A stretch of DNA of 64,000 nucleotides from NCBI RefSeq assembly GCF_030651915.1, contig NZ_JAUSBV010000010.1, forward strand, positions 1 through 64,000, read 5' to 3'. Position 1 is the first letter of the stretch, and each line of letters begins with the position of its first letter. Source of the stretch: Parvibaculum sp. (GTDB taxonomy: Bacteria; Pseudomonadota; Alphaproteobacteria; Parvibaculales; Parvibaculaceae). Both the position numbers and the translations under genes were made by a program. Shown piece after piece: positions 47,508-57,162 of this stretch. The notes under the pieces are model-generated. The model was not told the origin of the DNA, made no database searches, and was given only the letters and a program-made list of their open reading frames with translations.

Positions 47508-49898
47508 GTGCCGACGTTTTCACGCAGTCTCGAGGAGGGGCTTCACCGCGCGCTGGCGCTCGCCAATGAACGCAACCACGAGTACGCGACACTTGAACAT
47601 CTGCTGCTGTCGCTGGTCGATGACCAGGACGCAGCGGCCGTCATGCGGGCCTGCAATGTCGACATGGAGTTGCTGCGTCACCAGTTGACCAATTATGTCG
47701 ACAACGAACTTTCAAGCCTTGTTGTCGACGACGGACAGGAATCGAAGCCGACGGCCGGCTTTCAACGCGTGATCCAGCGTGCCGTCATCCATGTTCAATC
47801 GTCGGGACGTGAGGAGGTGACAGGCGCGAATGTGCTTGTTGCGATGTTTGCCGAGCGCGAGAGTCATGCCGCCTATTTCCTGCAGGAGCAGGACATGACG
47901 CGTTACGACGCCGTCAATTACATCAGCCACGGGATTGCCAAGCGAGCGGACATGACCGAGGCGCGGCCGGTGCGCGGTGCGCAGGAAGAACCGGAAGCGA
48001 ATGAGCGTGGCCGCAAGGAGCGCACGACCGAGGCGCTCGACAATTACTGCGTCAATCTCAATGAGAAGGCCAAACAGGGCAAAATCGATCCGCTGATTGG
48101 GCGCACGCGCGAGGTTGAGCGCACAATCCAGATTCTTTGCCGCCGTTCCAAGAACAATCCGTTGTTCGTCGGTGATCCCGGCGTCGGCAAAACGGCGATT
48201 GCCGAAGGTCTGGCGCGACGGATCGTAAAGGGCGAAGTGCCCGACGTGTTGCGGAATGCCACGATCTTCTCGCTCGACATGGGGACGTTGCTGGCAGGCA
48301 CACGCTATCGTGGCGATTTCGAAGAGCGCATCAAGGCGGTCATCAAGGAGATCGAAGCCTATCCTGGCGCGATCATGTTCATCGATGAAATCCACACGGT
48401 GATCGGCGCCGGGGCGACCAGCGGCGGCGCGATGGATGCGTCCAACCTGTTGAAGCCGGCGCTTGCCAGCGGCAATGTGCGGTGCATCGGGTCGACGACC
48501 TACAAGGAATACCGGCAGCATTTCGAGAAGGACCGGGCGCTGGTGCGGCGCTTTCAGAAGATCGATGTGGCTGAACCATCCGTGCCTGACACGATCAAGA
48601 TACTGAAGGGGCTCAAGCCCTATTTTGAGGACTTTCACAAGGTTCGGTATACCAACGACGCTGTGAAAGCGGCTGTGGATTTGTCGGCGAAGTACATGCA
48701 TGACCGGAAGCTACCGGACAAGGCGATCGACGTGATTGACGAAGCCGGCGCGTCGCAAATGCTGCTGCCGGAGTCGCGGCGCAAGAAGACAATCGGCGTC
48801 GCGGAGATCGAGGCTGTGGTGGCGACGATGGCGCGCATTCCGCCGAAGTCGGTGTCAAAGAGCGATACGGAGAAGCTGAAAGACCTCGATACCGAGCTGA
48901 AGCGCGTCGTATTCGGGCAGGACGCCGCGATCGAAGCATTGGCGGCATCGATCAAGCTGGCCCGGGCCGGACTGCGTGAAGCGGAAAAGCCCATCGGTTG
49001 CTATCTGTTCTCCGGCCCGACCGGGGTTGGCAAAACAGAGGTTGCACGGCAGCTCGCGTCCGTGCTCGGCGTCGAGATGCTGCGCTTCGATATGTCCGAA
49101 TATATGGAGCGGCATACGGTGTCGCGTCTGATCGGTGCGCCGCCTGGATATGTCGGCTTCGATCAGGGCGGCCTTCTGACCGATGGTGTCGATCAGCACC
49201 CCCATTGTGTGCTTCTGCTCGATGAAATCGAAAAAGCACATCCCGATCTCTTCAACATTCTTCTGCAGGTTATGGATCACGGGAAGCTCACGGATCACAA
49301 CGGCAAGAAGATCGATTTCCGGAATGTCGTTCTCATCATGACGACCAATGCAGGCGCTGCCGATATGGCGAGAACGCCGATCGGATTTGCGCGTACAAAA
49401 CGCACAGGCGACGACGAAGATGCCATCAAGCGGTTGTTCACGCCGGAATTCCGCAATCGTCTCGACGCCACCATACCTTTCGGCCATCTGCCGGAAGATG
49501 TGATCTCGCGGGTGGTCGAGAAATTTGTGCTGCAACTCGAGGCGCAACTGGCGGATCGCAACGTGACAATCGAACTGACGCCGGATGCCAACAAGTGGTT
49601 GGCAACGCGCGGCTACGACGAGCAGATGGGCGCGCGTCCGCTCGCGCGCGTCATTCAGGAACACATCAAGAAGCCTTTGGCCGACGAGGTGTTGTTCGGG
49701 CGACTCGTGAAGGGTGGGCATGTCCGCGTTGCGGTCAAGGACGATGCTCTCGACTTCGATATCGAAGCAGCACCGCCGCGCAGTTCGGGGCATTCCGGAA
49801 ATGAAGGGCCAAAGAAGCCCCGCGTCAGGAAACCGAAAGACCGGCCGGACGATGGTTCGGGCGGTAGCGTGCCCAAAGTGCCTTTGCTAGCGGAATAG
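47508..49898 (+). CDS. clpA: ClpA unfoldase ATPase
   Basis: A hexameric AAA+ that feeds ClpP. The 796 residues start at GTG 47508 and have an N domain that ClpS binds, D1 with Walker A GDPGVGKTAIAEG (about 222), D2 with SGPTGVGKTEVARQL (about 501), and LLDEIEKAHPDLFNILLQ. The tail after about 760 is basic and proline-rich. clpP is not in the window. Identity is certain. Confidence 0.96.
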   Translation: MPTFSRSLEEGLHRALALANERNHEYATLEHLLLSLVDDQDAAAVMRACNVDMELLRHQLTNYVDNELSSLVVDDGQESKPTAGFQRVIQRAVIHVQSSGREEVTGANVLVAMFAERESHAAYFLQEQDMTRYDAVNYISHGIAKRADMTEARPVRGAQEEPEANERGRKERTTEALDNYCVNLNEKAKQGKIDPLIGRTREVERTIQILCRRSKNNPLFVGDPGVGKTAIAEGLARRIVKGEVPDVLRNATIFSLDMGTLLAGTRYRGDFEERIKAVIKEIEAYPGAIMFIDEIHTVIGAGATSGGAMDASNLLKPALASGNVRCIGSTTYKEYRQHFEKDRALVRRFQKIDVAEPSVPDTIKILKGLKPYFEDFHKVRYTNDAVKAAVDLSAKYMHDRKLPDKAIDVIDEAGASQMLLPESRRKKTIGVAEIEAVVATMARIPPKSVSKSDTEKLKDLDTELKRVVFGQDAAIEALAASIKLARAGLREAEKPIGCYLFSGPTGVGKTEVARQLASVLGVEMLRFDMSEYMERHTVSRLIGAPPGYVGFDQGGLLTDGVDQHPHCVLLLDEIEKAHPDLFNILLQVMDHGKLTDHNGKKIDFRNVVLIMTTNAGAADMARTPIGFARTKRTGDDEDAIKRLFTPEFRNRLDATIPFGHLPEDVISRVVEKFVLQLEAQLADRNVTIELTPDANKWLATRGYDEQMGARPLARVIQEHIKKPLADEVLFGRLVKGGHVRVAVKDDALDFDIEAAPPRSSGHSGNEGPKKPRVRKPKDRPDDGSGGSVPKVPLLAE

Positions 49899-49934
49899 CG
49901 GTATCGGGTTTTACCCGATGCCAGTGAATTGAAG

Positions 49935-49969
49935 ACGGCCATGAGGCATGCGTGCTTTGTGGCCGTTTT
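49935..49969 (+). terminator. Terminator after clpA
   Basis: ACGGCCA (49935-49941) pairs with TGGCCGT (49960-49966), followed by T residues. A smaller hairpin, ATCGGGT/ACCCGAT (49905-49920), stands just before it. Together they would end the clpS-clpA message. Confidence 0.6.
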
Positions 49970-50017
49970 CGATGCAAACGACCAAGAGAAACGTCCAACC
50001 CCAGGGAGATTGAAGAG

Positions 50018-50386
50018 ATGATCGGTTACGTAATGGTGGGAACCAACGACCTCGACAAGGCAACGAAGTTTTATGATGAGCTGCTCGGTGAAATTGGGGC
50101 CAAGCGTGCGATGTCGGATCCGGGCCGGTTCGTCGGCTGGAGCAATGGCGGTCCGATGCTCGCGGTGACGAAGCCGCATGACGGCAACAAGGCGAACTTC
50201 GGCAATGGTACGATGGTGGCGTTGGCAGTCGGGTCGCGCGCCAATGTCGACAAGGTTCACGCGAAGGCAATGAGCCTCGGCGGCAAGGACGAGGGCGCGC
50301 CGGGTGTGCGCGGCGGTAGTTTCTACGGCGGTTATTTTCGCGATCTGGACGGCAACAAGTTTGTTGCCTTCCATATGGGCGAATAG
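50018..50386 (+). CDS. VOC (glyoxalase/dioxygenase fold) family protein
   Basis: A protein of 122 residues with one VOC domain: YVMVGTNDLDKATKFYDELLGEIGAKR and FRDLDGNKFVAFHMG. The usual first metal histidine is replaced (MIGYVMVG), so it may not be a classic metal enzyme. Function is undetermined. GGGAG lies upstream. It is monocistronic, followed by a strong terminator. Confidence 0.88.
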   Translation: MIGYVMVGTNDLDKATKFYDELLGEIGAKRAMSDPGRFVGWSNGGPMLAVTKPHDGNKANFGNGTMVALAVGSRANVDKVHAKAMSLGGKDEGAPGVRGGSFYGGYFRDLDGNKFVAFHMGE

Positions 50387-50405
50387 GGAATCGTCACTCG
50401 GCATG

Positions 50406-50436
50406 AAGGCCGCCGTGTGAACACGGCGGCCTTTTG
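50406..50436. terminator. Bidirectional terminator between convergent genes
   Basis: AAGGCCGCCGTGT (50406-50418) pairs perfectly with ACACGGCGGCCTT (50421-50433), a 13-bp stem (a 4-nt loop if the top pairs open), then TT. It serves both the VOC gene and the minus-strand lipoprotein gene that ends at 50449. Confidence 0.9.
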
Positions 50437-50448
50437 CGTTTCCGGATG

Positions 50449-52059
50449 TCAGTTTTTCTTGAGTCGATAGATGGCGACGTCGATGTCGGACGAGTAGTAG
50501 ATGTCGCCATTGGCTGCGACTGCGACGCCGGTTGGAATGAAGAGGTCGGGGGCACCGTCGGGCGCCTCGAAGCCGATCGGAAGGTTGGACTTCAGAACGG
50601 TTGACTTGCCATTCGCAGGATTGATTGCCGAGATGCGTTTTGCGCCAACCTCGGCGACGACGATCCGGCCGTCGGGCGCGATGTCGAAGCCCTCCGGTTC
50701 GGCGAGACCTTCGGCGATCACTGTGCGTTCGCCGGTATCTGTGTTGATGAGCGAAATGCGCCCGCCCGTTCTCTCGCCGACATAGACGGAGCCGTCGAGT
50801 CCGAGCTTCATCATGGCCGGCCCGGAGAGGCCCGTGGCGAGGTCGGTGCGGCTGGACCAGTCCGCAGCGTCGACGCGAACAATCGCGCCGCGCGTATATT
50901 CGGTGACCAGAACGCTGCCGTCCGAGAGCACCAATGCCTCTGCCGGTGTTGTGAAGCCATGATGGAGGCCAAGCGAAGCGCCTGTTTCTTCGTCGAACAG
51001 CTGCACTGCACCTGCTGTCAGCGCGGCAAACGCGATGCGTCCATTGGCAACTGAAACGCTCAGCGGGTAGTCGATGTCGGAGGCAAAGACACGCCCAAGC
51101 TCCGTCACTTCGCCCGAGGCCGGATCGACCATGCGCGCGGCAAAAAGATCGGCCACATAGAGGGCGCCGGCATCTGACATTTCAATGTCCCCGGCGACGG
51201 CCAGAGCGCCGGAGACAATTGTCCGTGTTTCGCCAGTGTCCGTATCGATGGCAATGACGGCGTTGTCCGCCATATTGGTGATGTAGAGATTGTCTTCGGC
51301 GTCGAGCGCCAGGTTATCGATTGCCGGCGCGACCTCCGCGATCAGTGTCTTCTCGCCGCTTGCCACGTCGATGCGATAGACATGACCGGCAGCTGTATCG
51401 ACTGCGTAGAGATTTCCTTTTGAATCGAAGTTCACAGCCGCGGGGACGTTGAAGCCAGTGGCAACGATCTCGATCGTGGCCGCCTCGACATCGACACGAA
51501 CGACCTGCTTCTTGAACCAGAGTGGCCCGTAAAGCTTGCCGTCGGGACCGAAGTCGAAGCCGTTGAGTCCGCCCATGCCTTCCATGATCTTGCGCGGCGG
51601 GTTTGTGCCGGAGGGATCGAGTTCGTAGAGCGCGTCGCCCAGGAAAACCTGCGTTGCGAACAGGCGGCCGTCATCGGTCCAGGCCAGCGAATTCATGCCA
51701 GGCAGGCCTTCGGCCAGCGTCAAAAGGCGACCGTCCGGTTTGCGGGCGTAGACCTTGCCATCGAGGAAAGCCGTCCAGGCGATGGTGCCGTCCGGTCCTT
51801 GTTCGACATCGTCGGCCATGCCTTCGGGTGGCCCCTCGGCGATGCTGGTCTCGCCTGTGTCGCGGTTCACCTCATAAAGCGCGCGGCCGACGACGCTGCC
51901 GGCAAGCAATCGTCCATCGGAGGTAAATGTCAGCCCGTGGATGCCGTGGAACGGCGAGGGCGCGACGACGGTCTCTTGCGTGTAGCTCTCGCTTTCCGAG
52001 CAAGCCGTCGCCAACGAAAATGCGACGGCCAGCGCCGCCGCTGTGCGGACGATCTTCAT
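50449..52059 (-). CDS. SMP-30/NHL-type beta-propeller lipoprotein
   Basis: A protein of 536 residues. A signal peptide ends in a lipobox (LATAC, Cys20), so it is probably a lipoprotein. The body is a set of repeats of the gluconolactonase/NHL type: HGIHGLTFTSDGRLLAGSV, GLNGFDFGPDGKLYGPL, AIDNLALDAEDNLYITNM, PEGFDIAPDGRIVVAEV, GVAVAANGDIYYSSD. There may be two propellers of five or six blades. Ligand unknown; it is on the same strand as the HIT gene. Confidence 0.8.
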   Translation of the reverse strand: MKIVRTAAALAVAFSLATACSESESYTQETVVAPSPFHGIHGLTFTSDGRLLAGSVVGRALYEVNRDTGETSIAEGPPEGMADDVEQGPDGTIAWTAFLDGKVYARKPDGRLLTLAEGLPGMNSLAWTDDGRLFATQVFLGDALYELDPSGTNPPRKIMEGMGGLNGFDFGPDGKLYGPLWFKKQVVRVDVEAATIEIVATGFNVPAAVNFDSKGNLYAVDTAAGHVYRIDVASGEKTLIAEVAPAIDNLALDAEDNLYITNMADNAVIAIDTDTGETRTIVSGALAVAGDIEMSDAGALYVADLFAARMVDPASGEVTELGRVFASDIDYPLSVSVANGRIAFAALTAGAVQLFDEETGASLGLHHGFTTPAEALVLSDGSVLVTEYTRGAIVRVDAADWSSRTDLATGLSGPAMMKLGLDGSVYVGERTGGRISLINTDTGERTVIAEGLAEPEGFDIAPDGRIVVAEVGAKRISAINPANGKSTVLKSNLPIGFEAPDGAPDLFIPTGVAVAANGDIYYSSDIDVAIYRLKKN

Positions 52060-52101
52060 TGATTGTTCCCCCTCCCATGTGGCGACAGACGCGCCTGGCG
52101 T

Positions 52102-52521
52102 TCAGTTCATCGCCGCCTTGATGCGTTCGGCATGTTTCTTAAGTTCATCGAAGTCGGCCATCTGACGCGCATGCAGCTTGAGATCGATACCTTGCGAGCG
52201 CGGGATGATATGGGTGTGAATGTGAAAGACGGTCTGGCCGGCTGGCGCGCCGTTGAGCTGCGCAACCAGTATGCCCGGAGCGGCGAAAGCCTTCTTCACC
52301 GCTGCGGCGATCTTCTTGACGGTTTTGGCCATGGCGCCGGCATATTCGGGATCGAGGTCGAGCAGGTCTTCGGCCGGGTATTTGGGGATCACCAGCGTAT
52401 GTCCCTCGGCTTGCGGCATGACGTCCATGAAGGCGAGCGTCATCTCGTCTTCATAGACTTTGAAGCACGGCGCTTCGCCCCGGAGAATTTTTGCAAAGAT
52501 ATTGTTTGGATCGTAGGCCAC
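52102..52521 (-). CDS. HIT family protein (nucleotide hydrolase/transferase)
   Basis: A protein of 139 residues with the histidine triad HIHTHIIP at the C-terminal half and the opening DPNNIFAKILRGEAPCFKVYED. It is of the bacterial Hint type, hydrolysing AMP-lysine-like bonds. It begins two bases after the acyltransferase-like stop on the minus strand. Confidence 0.93.
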   Translation of the reverse strand: MAYDPNNIFAKILRGEAPCFKVYEDEMTLAFMDVMPQAEGHTLVIPKYPAEDLLDLDPEYAGAMAKTVKKIAAAVKKAFAAPGILVAQLNGAPAGQTVFHIHTHIIPRSQGIDLKLHARQMADFDELKKHAERIKAAMN

Positions 52522-52523
52522 GG

Positions 52524-53723
52524 TCAGAAATCATCCTCTTGATGTTCGTTGTTGGCACTATCGTGCCGGAACGGGGCGTATTCGCCAAGGGCGGCGATGT
52601 CCCGATCGACATATTGGCGCTCGCGGCACAGATATTCGGCCACGGCTTCGCGGAACGACGGGTTGGCAATCCAGTGTGCCGAATGGGTTCGCGCCGGCAG
52701 GTAGCCGCGGGCCAGCTTGTGTTCACCCTGCGCGCCGGCCTCGACTCGCGCCAGACCCCTGACAATGGCGAATTCGATCGCCTGATAGTAACAGCACTCG
52801 AAATGCAGGAAGGGGTGGTGCTCGATGGCACCCCAGTTGCGGCCATAGAGGGCATCGCCGCCGATGAAGTTCAGCGCGCCGGCGATGAGACGCCCATTGC
52901 GGCGGGCCATCACCAGAAGCGTCTCCCGCGACATCCGCTCGCCGATCAGACTGAAGAATTCGCGACTGAGATATGGAGACCCCCATTTGCGCGCTCCTGT
53001 GTCCATGTAGAACGCAAAAAACGCGTCCCAATGATCCTCGGTGATGTCGGCGCCGGTAACCCACTCGACGGCGACGCCGTTTTCCCGCGCTCGCTCGCGC
53101 TCCTTGCGGATCATTTTGCGTTTGCGCGAAGAGAGATCGGCCAGGAAGTCGTCGAACGAGCCATAGCCGCGATTGTGCCAATGGAACTGCTGGTCGGTGC
53201 GCTGCAGAAAGCCGAGCCGGCCGAGCCGGTCCCATTGCCGCTGTGCGAGGAAGGTGATGTGGAGCGACGAGACGGAGAGGCGTGTCGCGAGTTCAATTGC
53301 GCCGGCTGCGAGTGCGTCTTCCACCGCTTCGCAGCCGAGCCCCGGCGGCACCAGCAGGCGCGGGCCCGTTGCGGGCGTGAACGGAATCGAGGCTTGCAGT
53401 TTGGGGTAGTAGCGGCCGCCGGCATTTTCAAGCGCGTTGGCCCAACCGTGATCGAAGACGTATTCGCCGCGGCTGTGACTTTTCAGGTAGAGCGGCATGG
53501 CGCCGGCCAGCCGGCCTCGATCGTCTTCCAGCAGCAGGTGTTGCGGCAGCCAACCGGTGCGGCGTGTCGCCGATCCGCTTTCCTCAAGCGCCGAGAGGAA
53601 GGCGTGCGACACGAATGGATTGGCCGGTTCGCCCGGCGGGTTGGCGCAGGCATCCCATGCGACTGCATCGACGCCAGTGAGGCTGTCGGCGACGCGGATG
53701 ATGGCCTGCTCGCTATCTCCCAT
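52524..53723 (-). CDS. GNAT-fold protein of the DUF482/peptidogalycan family
   Basis: A protein of 399 residues. It resembles the FemAB-like/DUF482 group: ANPFVSHAFLSALEESGSA, GWLPQHLLLED, a central SSLHITFL and YGSFDDFLADLSSRKRKMIRKERERA, and a late GGDALYGRNWGAIEHHPFLHFECCYYQAIEFAI. This points to an acyl- or aminoacyl-transferase acting on an unknown acceptor. It lies in a minus-strand run with RidA and HIT. Confidence 0.8.
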   Translation of the reverse strand: MGDSEQAIIRVADSLTGVDAVAWDACANPPGEPANPFVSHAFLSALEESGSATRRTGWLPQHLLLEDDRGRLAGAMPLYLKSHSRGEYVFDHGWANALENAGGRYYPKLQASIPFTPATGPRLLVPPGLGCEAVEDALAAGAIELATRLSVSSLHITFLAQRQWDRLGRLGFLQRTDQQFHWHNRGYGSFDDFLADLSSRKRKMIRKERERARENGVAVEWVTGADITEDHWDAFFAFYMDTGARKWGSPYLSREFFSLIGERMSRETLLVMARRNGRLIAGALNFIGGDALYGRNWGAIEHHPFLHFECCYYQAIEFAIVRGLARVEAGAQGEHKLARGYLPARTHSAHWIANPSFREAVAEYLCRERQYVDRDIAALGEYAPFRHDSANNEHQEDDF

Positions 53724-53750
53724 GCGGTAATTCTAGAGAAGGGTTCCGCT

Positions 53751-54218
53751 TCACGCGATCTCGAAAATGGCCTCAATTTCGACTGTGATCTGGAAGGGGA
53801 GGCTCGGCGCGGCGACTGCCGAGCGGGCATGGCGTCCGGCGTCGCCGAATATCTCGACAAGGAGGTCGGACGCCCCGTTGATGACGGCCGGTTGCTGGTC
53901 AAATTCGGGTGTTGCGTTGACGAAGCCGAGAATTTTTACGGCGCGCTTCACGCGATCGAGATCGCCGCCGCAAGCGGCCTTCAATTGTGCCAGCACATTG
54001 AGCATGGTCAGCCGGGCGGCCGCCTTGCCGGCATCAATGTCGTGATCCTTGCCGAGCTTGCCCTGATAGGCGATGCCTGAGCCGCCCATCGGTCCCTGAC
54101 CGGAAATGAAGACCAGATTGCCGGTGACAACATAGGGCACGTAGGTGCCCGCGGGCCCGGCCGGCGCCGGCAACTCAATTCCCAATTCCTTCAGGCGTCC
54201 GTCGATTTTTCCAGTCAT
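53751..54218 (-). CDS. RidA family protein (YjgF/Rid)
   Basis: A protein of 155 residues from ATG 54218 (GGGAG seven bases upstream; ATG 54224 is too close to it). It has a Rid domain: YVPYVVTGNLVFISGQGPM and an arginine near KRAVKILGFVNATPEF. The usual RidA enamine deaminase is about 130 residues; here the N terminus is longer (GKIDGRLKELGIELPAPAGP), as in the RutC-like/Rid6-7 group. It is divergent from agmatine deiminase. Confidence 0.88.
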   Translation of the reverse strand: MTGKIDGRLKELGIELPAPAGPAGTYVPYVVTGNLVFISGQGPMGGSGIAYQGKLGKDHDIDAGKAAARLTMLNVLAQLKAACGGDLDRVKRAVKILGFVNATPEFDQQPAVINGASDLLVEIFGDAGRHARSAVAAPSLPFQITVEIEAIFEIA

Positions 54219-54324
54219 TCGCATTCTCCCGTCTGTGCCCGTGCTTGCCGCGCGTATTCCAGAAGCTATACCTAACCGTTCGGACGAACCGGCGAAAGCC
54301 CGACGGGCATGGGAGAGGCCGCAA

Positions 54325-55365
54325 ATGAGCGAAACGCGCAGGCCGATGGACGATGGGCTATTCATGCCGGCCGAATGGGAGCCGCATGAGCGCTGCTGGA
54401 TGCAGTGGCCGAGTCGCGGCGAGGTGTGGGGCGAACGTCTGCCACAGGCCTATGCCGCCTATGCCCAGGTAGCGCGGACGATAGCGGGCTTTGAGCCGGT
54501 GTCGATGATCTGCCGTCCGGAGGATGAAGCCCAGGCACGGCTTGCCTGCGGCCGTGACGTCGAGATCGTTCCGCTGCCCATCGACGATAGCTGGGCACGG
54601 GATTCCGGTCCGATTTTCGTTGCCGATGGCAAGGGCTGTGTCGCCGGCACACATTGGCGCTTCAACGCCTGGGGCAACGCCTATCAGAACTACGATCACG
54701 ACGCGGCGGTCGGCGGCCTCGTTCTAGAGCGGCTCGGTATGCGTGTCTACAAGGGCGGCATGGTGCTGGAGGGCGGTTCGATATGCGCGGATGGATACGG
54801 AACGCTTCTGACGACCGAGGAATGCCTGTTCAACGACAATCGCAATCCGGAGCTGACACGTCAGCAGATCGAGGAAAATCTTGCATTGAACCTTGGCGTG
54901 TCGCGGATCATCTGGCTCGATCGAGGGCTTCAGGATGATGAGACGAGCGGTCATGTCGACATGATCGCCTGTTTTGCTGGCGCGGGCCGTGTGTTGCTGC
55001 ATATGCCGGAGGATCGCAACGATCCAAACCATGCCCGTATGCAGGACAATCGCGCGCGGATCGAAACGGCGCGCGATGCGCGCGGGAAAAAGCTCGAGAT
55101 CATCGAAATTCCACAACCCCGGCGCAATCTGCTGCGGCCCGACGGACGTCGGCTCTGCACATCCTATGTCAATGCCTATATCGCAAATGGCGGCGTCGTC
55201 ATGCCGACCTATGACGATCCGAACGACGGCAAGGCAGCCGAGATCATGGCGGCGGCTTTTCCGGGGCGTCAGGTGATGCAGGTGCCGGCGCTTGAAATTG
55301 CGCAAGGCGGCGGTTCGATCCACTGCATCACGCAACAGCAGCCGAAGGGAACTTCGATAAAATAG
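54325..55365 (+). CDS. aguA: Agmatine deiminase
   Basis: It converts agmatine to N-carbamoylputrescine. From ATG 54325 (GAGAGG upstream) it has 346 residues, with FMPAEWEPHERCWMQWP, the substrate-binding DDSWARDSGPIFV, GGMVLEGGSI, GHVDMIACF and the nucleophile Cys334 (AQGGGSIHCITQQ). The carbamoylputrescine amidase aguB is not adjacent. RidA is divergent. Confidence 0.94.
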   Translation: MSETRRPMDDGLFMPAEWEPHERCWMQWPSRGEVWGERLPQAYAAYAQVARTIAGFEPVSMICRPEDEAQARLACGRDVEIVPLPIDDSWARDSGPIFVADGKGCVAGTHWRFNAWGNAYQNYDHDAAVGGLVLERLGMRVYKGGMVLEGGSICADGYGTLLTTEECLFNDNRNPELTRQQIEENLALNLGVSRIIWLDRGLQDDETSGHVDMIACFAGAGRVLLHMPEDRNDPNHARMQDNRARIETARDARGKKLEIIEIPQPRRNLLRPDGRRLCTSYVNAYIANGGVVMPTYDDPNDGKAAEIMAAAFPGRQVMQVPALEIAQGGGSIHCITQQQPKGTSIK

Positions 55366-55370
55366 GCGGG

Positions 55371-56090
55371 TTATCCGTGCGTGGTCAGGCGCGCGGCGCG
55401 TCCACCATTCTTCTTGTCCGCATACATGGCGCGGTCGGCGCGGTCGAGCAGCTCCTTCGGCGAGGTTTCGCCCGTATATGAGGCAAAGCCGAGGCTGGCG
55501 CTGACCGAGATCGTGTGCGACTTGCAGGCGATTTCGAGCTGTGCGGTGCCGCGCAGCATTTCGCGGGCACGCTCGCGCGCACGCTTGTGGTCGGCGCGCA
55601 CGAAGAGAATGGCGAATTCGTCGCCGCCAAGGCGTGCGGCGTAATCTGTGGCACGGATGCTCTTGCTGAGAAAAGCGCCGACCGTTCGCAAGACTTCGTC
55701 GCCCGCCACGTGTCCACAACGATCATTGATGGTCTTGAATCCGTCGAGGTCGATATAGGCGAGCAGCCCGGCTTCCTCGTAACGTGCGGCGCTCAGCAGG
55801 TTGCGGCGCAAAACTTCGTCGAAGCCACGCCGGTTGAGCAGGCCGGTCAACTCGTCAGTCTGCGTCAGCGCTTCCAGCCGGCGTACACGTTCGTTCAGTT
55901 CGGCAATGCGTATTTCGGCCTCGTCGGCGAACGCGAGCGCCCTGTCGACCAGGTCGCGGCTTGCCGGTCCGCGCGAGACGGCGCCGATGCTTCGGCGGAA
56001 CCGCTCCGTTGGCGGATCGACTTGCAGCACCCCTTCGCCCAGCGAAGACGGCCGCGTTCCAGTACCTGCCATGCGTTTCACGTAGCCCAT
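55371..56090 (-). CDS. Diguanylate cyclase (GGDEF)
   Basis: A protein of 239 residues that would make c-di-GMP. A short N-terminal region (about 1-45) and a heptad-like stretch (about 46-75) precede the GGDEF domain with ARLGGDEFAILFV (intact catalytic motif) and an upstream RxxD-like site not clearly present. There is no membrane helix or sensor domain; the coiled coil may drive dimerisation. Convergent with aguA, six bases apart. Confidence 0.9.
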   Translation of the reverse strand: MGYVKRMAGTGTRPSSLGEGVLQVDPPTERFRRSIGAVSRGPASRDLVDRALAFADEAEIRIAELNERVRRLEALTQTDELTGLLNRRGFDEVLRRNLLSAARYEEAGLLAYIDLDGFKTINDRCGHVAGDEVLRTVGAFLSKSIRATDYAARLGGDEFAILFVRADHKRARERAREMLRGTAQLEIACKSHTISVSASLGFASYTGETSPKELLDRADRAMYADKKNGGRAARLTTHG

Positions 56091-56268
56091 CGTTCCCCTC
56101 GCAATTTTCTTGCGATCCCCTTCAAGGCCTGCTCATCCCGCTATGGGAAATGCAAGGGCTTTGCCAAAGGAAAACCCTTTTAAAATCAATGCATTGGGGG
56201 CGTGGAGCCATGTTGGCGCCCGGCAAAATATTCCCGTGTGACTCAGCTTTGCCGGGTCAACCGGGCCG

Positions 56269-57162
56269 TTATTCGAGGTCGCGAACGAGGCGGAATCCGG
56301 CAATCGAAAGCCGCTCGTCCGGGAGGCGGTTCTCTCTGGCGCCAATCCGCACGGGCCCTGGTGTGTCCGTCCAAGAGCCTCCGCGGAGGATGCGGATGCC
56401 GCAATTTTCGGCCACGTTCGGGCTGCCGTCGCGCGGTCCGAGTCTGTAGTCGCCCAACCAGCAGTCGGCGAGCCAGACCCATGCGTTTCCGACCATGTCG
56501 TAAAGGCCGAATGGATTGGGAAGGAAACTGCCTACCGGACTTGTGTACATGAAGCCGTCGTCGCAGGGCTCGGCGACCTTTGCCGCCTTGTTCTTGGCGG
56601 TCAGGTCGTTGACGCTGGCGTAGTCGCAGGTGAGACTGTCGTCGTCGCCCCAGAAATTCATGCCTGTCGTGCCGCCGCGCGCTGCATATTCCCATTCGGC
56701 CTCGCTCGGCAGGCGATAGTTTTTTCCGGTTCGTTCTGTCATCCACGCTGCATATGCGTTTGCGTCGTGCCATGAGACGCAGACGACGGGATGCGACGGA
56801 TCTTGCGGGAAGCCGGGGGCGCGCCAGCTCGCGGTTTCGTCGACGCGCCAGCCGTCGTCGGTGAAGGCGAAGCAGCCTTGCTCCGGTTCGTGGTTTGTAG
56901 CGTCGGCGAAGGCTGCAAATTCCGCCACCGTGACGGCGAGGGTTGCCATCGCGAAGGGCTTTGAAATGGTAACTTCGTGGCGTGGGTATTCGCTGATGTC
57001 GGCGGCCGGGTCGTCTTCGTCGGCACCCCGCATGAACGACCCCGTCGGCAGGACGATGAGCGTGGGGCAATCGTCGCAGTCGCGCATCGTCTTGAAGGAA
57101 TCGGGCGCATCGCCGCACGCGGAGAGCCCGATCAATGCGCCTGCCAGCAAAACACGAATCAT
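56269..57162 (-). CDS. Formylglycine-enzyme-like (SUMF1 domain) lipoprotein
   Basis: A protein of 297 residues from ATG 57162. It has a lipoprotein signal (LIGLSAC, Cys16) and an FGE-sulfatase domain (about 45-295): GSFMRGADEDDPAADISEYPRHEVTI, YRLPSEAEWEYAARGG, NPFGLYDMVGNAWVWLADCW, RILRGGSWTD, SIAGFRLVRD. The Cys pair that true formylglycine enzymes use for catalysis is not at the RGGSW region, so another role is likely. Its start overlaps the dehydrogenase stop. The 178-bp gap towards 56090 holds no gene. Confidence 0.85.
   Translation of the reverse strand: MIRVLLAGALIGLSACGDAPDSFKTMRDCDDCPTLIVLPTGSFMRGADEDDPAADISEYPRHEVTISKPFAMATLAVTVAEFAAFADATNHEPEQGCFAFTDDGWRVDETASWRAPGFPQDPSHPVVCVSWHDANAYAAWMTERTGKNYRLPSEAEWEYAARGGTTGMNFWGDDDSLTCDYASVNDLTAKNKAAKVAEPCDDGFMYTSPVGSFLPNPFGLYDMVGNAWVWLADCWLGDYRLGPRDGSPNVAENCGIRILRGGSWTDTPGPVRIGARENRLPDERLSIAGFRLVRDLE

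Noticed and set aside
56269-57162. True formylglycine-generating enzyme
   Set aside because: The RGGSW region lacks the CxxxxC active-site pair, and no sulfatase is nearby.
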